Shown here: one piece after another, positions 55,640 through 64,000 of the stretch
Position numbering within the stretch: the stretch's first letter is position 1
Layout: every line of letters starts with the position of its first letter
Source: Harmonia axyridis
Lineage: Eukaryota > Arthropoda > Insecta > Coleoptera > Coccinellidae
Direction of reading: 5' to 3'
Assembly: GCF_914767665.1 (NCBI RefSeq)
Contig: NC_059504.1
Coordinates: 16,370,501 to 16,434,500 of the forward strand
Length of the DNA: 64,000 nucleotides
Translations under genes and position numbers: made by a program
Notes under the pieces: generated by a model
Database searches by the model: none
Told to the model about the DNA's origin: nothing
The model's input: only the letters and a program-made list of their open reading frames with translations

Positions 55640-56950
55640 AACATATACTCTTATTTATCGATATTCTGAAAAATTCTGAAATTGATGTTGAGTGTTCGTT
55701 GTTTCGATGAAATATTCATTAGACGGAAGAACTTTTCTCATTAGAAAATATATCTATTTATGTTCCAGGTTTATAACCTTTTTCACCTGAATCTGAAGAT
55801 TTTCATTCACAGTAAAAATTTAAATGAAATTAGGTATTGTCTACTGAAAACTATCCAATATTCAAACATCTCATTAATATTTAACGCATCCTCAGCATGA
55901 ATATGCAGACCCCTTCTCAAATCTTGACCGGATATGTTAATTAGATAAATGGGGGATAGTTAAAAGAATCCCCATACATCACTTCCAGACATCCGACTCC
56001 GTCCATTATAATTAAACTAACAGACTATAAACAGAACAATAAAACGGCTGTAAATACTTCATTAGGGGGATTTTAACATAGCCGAGTCATGCATAAAATC
56101 AGGGCCTGATAAAAACGCTGGATAAGTATAATTTTTGGAAGTGTGTATTGCGATATCAAGTTGAAATGAATGAGAATAAGGTAATTGAAGAAATATATAT
56201 GTTTAAATTATTTTTTGAAGAATCATGATTTGAGTTTTATTGAAAAGAAATCTCGGAATACGTAAAGATCCAATGGGGATGTTATAACGACTATATTCTT
56301 TTGACATGCAGACAAAACACAATGATTGCGAGGACCGAAATCGAGCGGACGTGACTTTGACTGTGCAATTCACTCTATTTTTTGTGGATCAGCATCTTGT
56401 TTCCTTTGATGATGGCTGTGTTGAGCAAAAAAAAAGGTTTCGTTATATTCAATCCAGTTTAATATGCAGGGGATTGTTCAAAATAAAATATAGAGAGGAT
56501 TCTTTTTGAATTTCATCCCAGTGGACATATTTTCTTGACTTGACAAATATCATTTTTATTAGGGGAATCATTAGTTTGTACAAATATTAATAAATATCAT
56601 TTCTCGAGGTTGGCAGGTTGGTTCAGTCACACCATTTATAATTTCTCGAAATTTATGAGAATCTTTGACAGAAGCTAGTCATAGAACAGGTGAGATTATA
56701 ATTGGCCCAGAAAAGTTTTACTGTAATTGAGGGACGGTGGAGATTCTATTATACTGATATAAAATTCTTGGATTGCAATAGCGACAATAGTGAATTTTTT
56801 ATAATAACATGGTCATTATAAAGGTCTTTTGCAACAAGTGTTTTCATTTTGATAATTCATAAAAAAACGATTACCTATATTTCAAGAGAAATCAATGAAA
56901 ATTATGGATAATTGGCATATATCCTTCACGTGGCCTCAAAGAAAAAATTC
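55640..56950. other. AT-rich intergenic stretch, nothing recognised
   Basis: No known domain in the short frames (for example 56306-56509) and no repeats recognised. Confidence 0.4.
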
Positions 56951-56957
56951 TAAAGGT

Positions 56958-57582
56958 GTTAAATTAAATATGAAAATTGACAACTTTGTGTCTATTCCTT
57001 CACAATAATACATCGTTATGTTATATTTGGTTTATTTTTGTCTTGGAATATAATTTCAATTCTAAAAATGACAAAATTAATAACTAAAACTGTGCAAATT
57101 CAGTAAACAGTTAACAAATTAAATAACTAAATTATCATAAAGACAGATATACGTTTCGGAATTCTTACATTTAATAACACAATTTTTCCCCAACTAACTA
57201 AACGTAACTGTTTAGTTAGTTTGAAGTTTCTCAATTGCAATTTTGTGAAGTAGATATACAAGTGGTGAGTTGGTAAATTCAGTAATTTGTTGAACTATAA
57301 GGCGCAGATGAGGAGATTTGTATTATTAAATACAAAAATTCCGAAAAGTATGTCTGTCATTATGTTAATTTAGTCATTCAATTTGTTAATCGTTCACTCA
57401 ATTTGTACAGTTTCAGTTATTCTGAATTTTCTTTTGGTTGATTATTAATTTTGTCATTTTTAGAATTGAAATTATATTCCAAGACAAAAATTAACCAAAT
57501 ATATCATATGTACATAAGATGTATTATTGTGAAGGAATAGGCACAAAGTTGTCAATTTTTTATATTTATATTAAATATCCTT
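56958..57582. repeat. Long inverted repeat, arms of about 230-250 bp
   Basis: Left arm 56958-57185 and right arm 57328-57582 are reverse complements with scattered gaps. They share GACAACTTTGTGYCTATTCC, TCTTGGAATATAATTTCAAT and TCTAAAAATGACAAAATTAA. The loop is about 140 bp. Each arm carries a TTCCGAAA-type hammerhead-like segment, and the segment at 49950-50068 is homologous to part of the arm. No coding capacity is visible. It may be two head-on copies of one short retro-repeat or a foldback element. Confidence 0.88.
57305..57354 (+). ncRNA. Hammerhead-like motif in the inverted repeat
   Basis: CAGATGA (57305-57311, core CTGATGA with T changed to A) is followed by GGA paired to TCC and an inner perfect 8-bp stem TTTGTATT/AATACAAA. 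Then come GAAA, AGTATGT and a GTC triplet at 57352-57354. GGCG before the core can pair with TGTC after the cleavage triplet as a short stem I (with G-U pairs). The opposite arm (minus strand, about 57150-57190) keeps TTCCGAAAC but has lost the CTGATGA box. Confidence 0.42.
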
Positions 57583-57589
57583 CAGCAAG

Positions 57590-58900
57590 TAGACTCATTA
57601 GACCTTTATAATTAAGAGATCTTGTTTGCCAATTGCTATAATATATTCGAAAAAAAAAAAACACAATGAGGAAACATTTTTTGCAAATTGTGATCGTTTC
57701 GTTCCTTTTTTTGAACCTTAGTTAGTCTTCTTGAGAATAAAAGTCGCCTACATCAATAAATAATTACACATTGCTCGGTAGGGCAATTTTTGAATAAATT
57801 ATGTTTATTCAACCATCTTGATTTCTTGTGTTAAATGAACTTAAACAGTCTTAAGACGTTTTCCTAATTCACAAGATCGAGGAGAAATCTCTCAGTTGTT
57901 TTTGGATTCTGCACATCGCTAGTTTTACAAATGTGATTGTGACTGCGATTGTGTTCACAATTTTTGGTGTAAACTTCAACCATTTCAATGCCTTGTTGAA
58001 TTTTTGGTAATGGTATAGATTTTATCTGTCGAATGTCAAAATCGACAGAAGCTTAGATAACGGGTTATTCAAAATGAAATCTCATAATGAAAAACCACAT
58101 ATTTGAATGAACTCACCAAAACGAAAACAAAACTTTTTTTAGGAGCACTAGTTTATAATGATTTTTTTTCATTTCAATTTTTATTGGAAAAAATTTTTCT
58201 CAATTGAACACAATATTTGTCATTAAAGAATTCTACTCCATTTTTGGACAATAAACACAAACGAGAACTCAAAATTTGAAGCGAGTTGAAAATATCTCTA
58301 ATCGATCTCAAAGCTTCATTATCACGAATAATAAACTAGAAATCTGTTGTGTGCAAATTTTATGGCTTATATGTTCCAATCAATGTCCGAAAGTGATACC
58401 GACATCGGTTTACACAGCGACAGGGTCTGAAGTGATTGAGTTTCATCGAAATCCAAACTAGAAACGATATAATCAAGTATGCCAAAATACGATGTTTGCC
58501 AGCATGCAGCGAAATTGAAATCGGCCATCTGCATAAATTGTCGAATATAAAATATCCGAATGAACCGACATACATTGCGCTGAATGTTGCACAGAGCTCT
58601 CTGTGTTCGTGTTGTTTCCAGTTGACACCGTTGCGTTTTGAGTCGACAGTGAATGCACAATCATCGTTGGGGGATATAATTTTGGGATAAATATTTATTT
58701 ACATGGTACAGTTACATTTTACGGAAAATAGACGAGATGAAAAATGTTTCACGAGTGCGCTGTTGGGTAAACAACATACTATTTTCACCGAGAGTATTGT
58801 GAGGATACAGTAGTAAAGCCTAGTACTCTGAAGGATATAACCAAACGTAATGAGAGTTTCGATTTGGTGAATTTTTATTGATTTTCATTTATTGAAAAAG
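57590..58900. other. Intergenic stretch without a recognised gene
   Basis: The segment 58360-58690 is more balanced in composition and open in several overlapping frames on both strands (58436-58690 plus, 58367-58660 minus), none with a known domain. The rest is AT-rich. Confidence 0.35.
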
Positions 58901-58904
58901 CACA

Positions 58905-60110
58905 TCCTATCGTTGTAGTTGCAAAATGGCGAATGCGCTGGTTTAGTGTTTTAGAGCGGAAGTTTCCTAAACAGACCATTGGCTCACTATAAAATCTCAA
59001 ACGCTTCCATTTTATTCATGGTGTCAACTTAAAGCGTCCATGTCTCACATATGTTCCAGAGAATGCTCCATACGTCACAGCGGAGTGTTCTTAACCGCGT
59101 CTGAGCTGTGAGGTTTTTGTAAGTTATGGTTGATTTGCTAATGTCCCACATTGCATTTCAATCCTTGTTTCTACCTCTTCGTCGCATGTTCTTTTATTGT
59201 TTAGCCAGCTACCGAAATATTTGAAGTGTGGTACTAGTTCAATGTTGTGTCCGCTGATTGTAATTGGAATTGGTTCCATATTTGTTTTACCCACGATCAT
59301 CTATTTTGTTTTCTTGATGTTTATATTGATGCCTCGTGCACCTTATCCAGTTGTATCTGTGAGTCTTCTATGTTCTCCGCAATGATTGCAGTGTCATCTA
59401 GGGTTTCACGACTTGGCTTGATTTTCAAGCTACTTGGCTTGAAGTTGACTTGATTTCAAGTCACGACCAAGTCAAGTAGTAGTTCTTCAATCTCAAGTCA
59501 AGTATTTATTTATCAAGTACTTGAATCATATCAAGCAACTTGATTTTTTGCAGTTTTATTGAGGGTTTTTGATTTATTGGGTTTTTGTGAGAGCAGCTCT
59601 GGAAAATTGTCTTTCAACAGAAGCTGAAGCTGCTGGTGTTGATAAAAAATCCTTTTGACATTTTGACCAAGTTTGGAAAGATATTTCTGAAACAACTAAA
59701 ATCTACCAATAGATTTCATAGAAATGTGAGAAAACTACTAATAAATTCACACTGGCGAATGCTTCAGTCTCTCGGCGTTCGAGAAATCCCCTTATTTAGT
59801 GTATGCGCGCACGAGATTGCAGAAATACGCGTGCGACGCGTGATTATTTAGCTCAAGTAATATCAAGTAGCTTGATATCAAGTCAACCAATAAATATCTA
59901 AAATCAAGTCAAGTCAAACTCGAGTATGTATGTAATTGTTCACTAGCTTGATTTTCAAGTCAAGTAGTTGGTTAAAATATCAAGCTACTTGACTTTATGA
60001 ATCTCTAGTGGCATCTGTGTATTCTACGTTGTTTATAATTTCACTACCTATCTTCATTTTCTCTGTCCTACCATATAAATCCTCTTGAAATATGTTCTAT
60101 AGCGGTGACT
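58905..60110 (-). pseudogene. Non-LTR reverse transcriptase, palm to thumb region, split by a hAT element
   Basis: On the minus strand, 60110-60008 reads a FQEDLYGRTEKMKIGSEIIN-like stretch (in pieces) and VEYTDA. After the hAT insertion, 59398 onward reads DDTAIIAENIEDSQIQLDKV, ITISGHNIELVPHFKYFGSW, LNNKRTCDEEVETRIEMQCG and a GTYVRHGRFKLTP-like piece near 59040. This is the RT palm with the YADD box and the following thumb region. Frameshifts are present, and the catalytic Asp-Asp codons lie at the hAT target site. Confidence 0.88.
59391..60015 (-). mobile_element. hAT element, 609 bp, sister of 24100-24969, with near-perfect 8-bp TSD
   Basis: GTGTCATC at 59391-59398 and GTGGCATC at 60008-60015 flank the element (7 of 8 match). 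The ends TAGGGTTTCACGACTTGGCT and, in reverse complement, TAGAGATTCATAAAGTCAAG match the 24.1 kb sister, as do the sub-terminal AAGTCAAG repeats. It is shorter, with a broken remnant of the hATC domain on the minus strand near 59590-59720 (FPNLVKMSK, then ASVERQFSRAAL in a shifted frame). Confidence 0.92.
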
Positions 60111-60114
60111 GGCC

Positions 60115-61025
60115 CTAACTTTATCAAAAAAGTAGGGGCACCCATACGGTGACTTTCAGTCTCGCTTTTAGTGGATGTGATGGTCTCTCAGAATTGACAT
60201 GAGCATTTTCACTGGTTCATGAACTAGTGATCAGAAGTCTCCGAATTCACCTCATTCTTCTTAAATTTTCACGATTTGTCCTGGAAAACGGTATTTGTAG
60301 AATTCCAATGAAAACATCGACATAGTAACTATTACTTATTCTGTAGATAATCTGACCCAATAAGTAGGAATCCTAATTCTTGATTCATGCAATGCACATT
60401 TCTCTAAAAATAATCACGATTTCTCCACATCTTCACACAAGCAAATATAGCCTAGTGTTTTAATATTCCAGTCGTATGATCACAGGATTAAGGTGTTAGA
60501 GGTTAATTTAATATACATACACCGTTGTTAACAAGGAAGTTCTCAGCGCCAAGCTTAGGAGTAAATTAATTATTTCAGAAAGATAACGGTCTAACACATG
60601 TGCAACGTTCTTACGGGTTGCATTTAATATTCCTTCCTACTAGCACATATTCCAGTGGCTCGGTGCATGTGCTGTTCAGCCTGTTTTCTACTATTGCGTT
60701 CTGAATTCAAGTCCCAGTTCTGAGATGTTCCGGAAATCATGGGTCTTTTCCGGTTAACCTGACTGCGGCACATCAAAGAGTTGGAGATTTGAATATTCAT
60801 GCGTTTGTTATACACTTCCACTCATGGTAACTGTTGTTCATTGTACATGGCTTATTATGACATCGTATAGATTCGTATTTGGGACAATTCTAGAATCTCC
60901 TGAGATAGAAAATCAAATTGATCATGAAAATTTCAATGTTTTAGGAATACTAGATTCGGCCGCGTTGAACTTTTCTTTTATATGGGAAAAAACAATTTCG
61001 TGTGGATGTCTTTACAATAACAGTT
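60115..61025. other. Intergenic stretch, nothing recognised
   Basis: Mixed composition, with short frames of no known domain (60624-60821 minus, 60824-61051 plus). Confidence 0.4.
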
Positions 61026-61035
61026 TTGAGCTTCA

Positions 61036-61345
61036 TTCGAGAAATCGCTAACCGTACGAACAGAAATTCAACTTCTTTTATGAGATGTTGTCAAGCGTGG
61101 GTATTTGATAATGCCAAAAATCGAAGAAGAGTAGGACCGGACGTCGAAGGGGCACCAATGAAGTTCAAGATCGACGTCTAATTAGAGGCAAGTTGGACTT
61201 TCGATTCTCCTTGGGTGCACATGATTCCTGAAGAAGGGTTAAACGAAGTCGGGGAGAAAGACGTGAACTTCAGTTTGATGTTGAGCGTCATGTACACCGG
61301 GCAGTAGGCGTTATGGTATGGGGTGCTACTGGGGCTCTGAGACAT
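61036..61345 (+). pseudogene. Tc1-like transposase fragment (family of 20.5 and 32.7 kb)
   Basis: It reads REIANRTNRNSTSFMRCCQA, DNAKNRRRVGPDVEGAP and, in shifted frame, TNEVQDRRLI (end of the DNA-binding region). After an internal deletion it continues RFSLGAHDS, VKRSRGERRELQFDVERHVH and RAVGVMVWGATGAL, the centre of the catalytic domain. It begins in mid-gene where the copies at 20465 and 32722 stop being recognisable. The final Asp/Glu motifs are absent. Confidence 0.85.
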
Positions 61346-61499
61346 GAAGTACAGGTAGTTCCTCGAGAAGAAATAGACCATCTTTTTCCATCAATGCAAG
61401 TTGTCAAGTGTAAAATGAGCTCTTATCTGGGCCATGTACTGAAGGGAAGTCACGAAGATCAAATATGGCGATCGCCAGTTCTGATCAAAAGACATGGCA

Positions 61500-62075
61500 C
61501 TTGAAAAAAAATTGTTTGTTCAATCTATTTGAAATTTTGAATAATTTGTATCTTTGAATATTAAAAAATTTCTGTCACGTTTGGTAGAAAAATGTTACAG
61601 CCTTCTCATGTAACAGAATATAGATTCAACCCACACCTGAAGCTTGGTGTCCCATAACCCGAAATGAAATTATACTGATCTCAAACGCCAAAGCGATCAA
61701 AACACAAGTGGGGGAAGGTTCGCCTCAGCTCTTCAATTCCAACTCCCAGTACTTCCTAATTGAAAAGTTTCATTCGGAGATCGGATTCGCTTGAGTAAGA
61801 AGGAATTTTCACGGTGCGGCTGCTTTGATGTCTTGCATGTTCGGGACAAGACGAAATCACTTCTAACCTCTGCTAATTGGAGGAGATTGTTCGGGGCCTT
61901 TGTCACCTTGAGACCTCGGTTAACGCGGAGTCTTGGCGGTGGTTCTTGAGTGTTTGCCCGCTATAATTATGGCTCCACTTGAGGGGATGATCGAAAGAGG
62001 GGAGGCACGTAGGTTAATCCGATTTCGGTTCTCACACATGAAGGCGCTACTGTTCGTGTCTTGATTGAACGGTGG
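61500..62075. other. GC-richer island without a recognised gene
   Basis: The segment 61690-62060 is CpG-richer and looks single copy. No long frame and no RNA gene recognised. Confidence 0.35.
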
Positions 62076-62076
62076 T

Positions 62077-62600
62077 AGGAGAAGAGATGGCGAATTTTAG
62101 GGATAGTTTTGGAATCGACGTGGAAGGATGACTTGGAGTAGCAGGCGATAAATTGTCATGAAAATCTTGAGTATTCAGTTTGTGAATGGTGATTCAGTTT
62201 TAGATTCTCAATAATGATCAATCTTTAGGAGAAAACACAAGAGCTCTTTTTCAGGTGAACTCTTATTTTATATACGAAATGGTTTATAAAGAAATTAAAG
62301 GGGAACAACCAACATTGATTGAAGAGTATCAGGAGAAGAGATAGCAAATTTTGGAGATAGTTTGGAAATCGACGCGGAAGAATGAATTCCTGCAAGAACC
62401 AAGTTGGATGAATTTATATTGGATTTGGTAGAGCAGACGATAAATTATCACGAAAATCTTGAGTACTTAGTGTGTGAATGCTGATTCAGTTTTAGATTCT
62501 CAATAATTATCAATCTCCAGGAGAAAGCACAAAAGTTATTTTTTGGCTGAACTCTCATTTTGTGAAGAAAATGGTTCATTGAGAAATTCAACAATAACAA
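62077..62600 (+). repeat. Imperfect tandem duplication, period about 254 bp
   Basis: AGGAGAAGAGATGGCGAATT (62077) aligns with AGGAGAAGAGATAGCAAATT (62331). Similarity continues through GCTGATTCAGTTTTAGATTC-type sequence and CTCAATAATTATCAATCTCC. Copy 2 is slightly longer. Divergence is clearly greater than in the 173-bp duplication at 40.7 kb, so it is older. Confidence 0.85.
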
Positions 62601-62767
62601 CCAGAGAGATTTTTGTGAAGTTCCTTTTGTTGCAGTTTATCACTGAAATGAGATCTAATTTGATAAACTTATGGAAATTCGAGTTATTTTCAGCTTGTTG
62701 ACTTCATGAAGCCAAACAGTTCATTTTTGAACGCTCGTTCACCGAACAGTTGACCCTACATTATATA

Positions 62768-63295
62768 CAGGGTGTTTCCTAAACATGCGGCAAAAATTCA
62801 GGGGGTTGTTCCTTGGACTATTTAAAGCATGTTTTGTCCTTGGATGATTTTTGAAAAACCTCTTTGTTTCGAAGATACAGGGCGAACAACATTTTTCATA
62901 TTTTTAAAATTGATAATAGTTTAAATAAAAATGCATACCGCACTGTGTTTACTAAGTAGGTACAATTTATTTTTAAATTGGTTTAACAACATTCCAATTA
63001 CTAACACGCTTTTCATTTGAATTCGTTTTGTGATGTATTAGCAATTAACATTTTATCTTTGACTATTATGAATCGCTTGTAGGCTGGCTAGAGGTGGTCA
63101 TTTTCAACAGTTTTTGTAGGTTGAGTTGAATTTTCATGTAATTTTTCATAATAAAATGTTATTATCTGAAATTTTGTTTCCCCTATATCTTCGAAACAAA
63201 TAGGTTTTTCAAAAATCATCAAAGGACAAAATATTCTTAGAATAGTCCAAGGAACAACCCCCTGAATTTTTGCCGCATGTTTAGGAAACACCCTG
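62768..63295. mobile_element. Foldback MITE, copy 2, 528 bp, TA flanks
   Basis: Same family as 16146-16728: CAGGGTGTTTCCTAAACATG at both ends in inverted orientation, TA on each side, and nearly the same interior. It lacks about 50 bp near 63003 that are present in copy 1, and keeps GGACTATT after the left TIR that copy 1 has lost. The TIRs are effectively identical, so both insertions are fairly recent. Confidence 0.93.
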
Positions 63296-63418
63296 TATAT
63301 TTTGTATGTTTATAGCTATGTTGCATATTGTAGAGTATATCCACTTGAACTAGTCCATAAAAACACCTTGCCAGATTTCCCTTTGAAGTGGATACCGCGA
63401 TCCGCTAAAGACCGAGGT

Positions 63419-63880
63419 TTATTTGATAGTATTGTAGGGCAATAAATAAACTGGCCCCAAAGGAATATCTGGAAACTTGGACACCTTTTGTATAATCGAA
63501 ATATTCTGGCTTCCTCCAAGTGACTTTGGATATATTATACAATTATTGATAATAGGTGAAACATCATTTTCTTTCTCGCTAGTCGCTATAAATGTATCCA
63601 TGTTTTCTTATTCTGTAGTATTACTACCAAAAGGTTTCTCTCCAAAACTTCCTCCTCCAAATATTTTATTTGCTATGTTCACTTTATTTCTGAAAGATTC
63701 CTCAATATTTTTTTCGGCAACAGTTGAGGATTTCCTAAACCTCAGCCTCTAGCTATTAAATCTCTCCAGCCTTGACCGAAATTTTAGCAGATGACTGACA
63801 GATGTAATATTGTGGAATAATTTTCCCCTAGATATGAACTGATTGTTTTTCATTGCAAAAACATTATAAAGTTTGCCCCT
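63419..63880 (-). pseudogene. Unidentified coding-like frame with two in-frame stops
   Basis: A single minus-strand frame starting at about 63894 reads MANLSRGKLYNVFAMKNNQF, stops once near 63750, continues RLRFRKSSTVAEKNIEESFR and FGGGSFGEKPFGSNTTE, and stops again. It then resumes as MDTFIATSEKENDVSPIINN and ends PDIPLGPVYLLPYNTIK near 63425. About 155 codons in one frame with only two stops suggests a decayed gene. I recognise no family, and it could belong to a transposon. Confidence 0.35.
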
Positions 63881-64000
63881 CGAAAGATTCGCCATCCAAA
63901 TTCACCAGAGAACTCGCAATGTCGCCCAGTGTAAGCCGACTCTGTGGGAACCAGGCATAAGGAAATCAAGCTGCTCCCTCCCAAGTGTCGAAACCTCAAC

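Noticed and set aside
58276..58690. Overlapping frames near 58.5 kb as a gene
   Set aside because: Several frames on both strands are open over the same 300 bp, with no recognisable motif or splice context in any of them.
1..64000. tRNA, rRNA or CRISPR features
   Set aside because: No GGTTCRANTCC box with a fitting acceptor stem, no rRNA core sequence, and no regularly spaced short direct repeats were seen. A tRNA covariance scan would be needed to exclude a degenerate tRNA.

Overview
This window is AT-rich, animal-type intergenic or intronic DNA, almost certainly from an insect. The evidence is the load and mix of transposable elements: Tc1-like, several mariner families, hAT, a Crypton-type tyrosine recombinase, jockey-like non-LTR retrotransposons, and many short repeats ending in CAGGGTG. 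A beetle or similar holometabolous insect would fit, but the sequence alone does not settle the order. I found no intact host protein-coding gene, rRNA, convincing tRNA, CRISPR array or bacterial-type operon. Nearly all recognisable coding sequence is broken transposase or reverse transcriptase.

Layout. 0.4-2.7 kb: two adjacent decayed mariner-superfamily elements with clear terminal inverted repeats (TIRs). 3-6 kb: a GC-rich stretch with a 30-bp inverted repeat, then small repeats. 7.6-9.0 kb: an internally deleted Tc1-like element with 39-bp TIRs. 10.1-14.1 kb: two copies of one mariner family around a non-LTR fragment and a 163-codon unidentified open frame. 15.5-20.9 kb: Tc1 and mariner fragments, a 583-bp foldback MITE (its sister copy is at 62.8 kb) and a nearly complete but broken Tc1-like gene. 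21.2 kb: a compact hammerhead-ribozyme-like motif. 24.1-25.0 kb: a hAT element with a perfect 8-bp target-site duplication (TSD). 26.9-29.95 kb: a mariner-type element split by a 1,976-bp hAT element with a perfect 8-bp TSD. 30.65-31.38 kb: a large foldback repeat. 32.7-36.0 kb: a deleted Tc1 element, then a mariner fragment fused to a Crypton fragment. 40.4-48.9 kb: a hAT-like element with a 173-bp tandem duplication, four mariner-type relics and a Tc1 N-terminal half. 49.2-50.3 kb: an old tandem duplication and a repeat carrying a second type of hammerhead-like motif. 52.0-55.6 kb: three non-LTR 3' fragments and two mariner 5' ends. 56.96-57.58 kb: a long inverted repeat with hammerhead-like motifs in its arms. 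58.9-60.1 kb: a reverse transcriptase relic whose catalytic YADD codons were the landing site of a hAT element. 61.0-63.9 kb: a Tc1 fragment, a 254-bp tandem repeat, the second MITE copy and an unidentified broken reading frame.

Between the elements lie short, relatively CpG-rich, apparently single-copy islands (about 3.0, 6.0, 16.9, 39.9, 42.6, 45.6, 49.1, 53.8 and 61.8 kb). They look like older host sequence that the transposons have accumulated around. Nothing here works as a pathway. The biology is a record of successive insertions, internal deletions and nesting. The least expected signals are the hammerhead-like motifs in three separate places.
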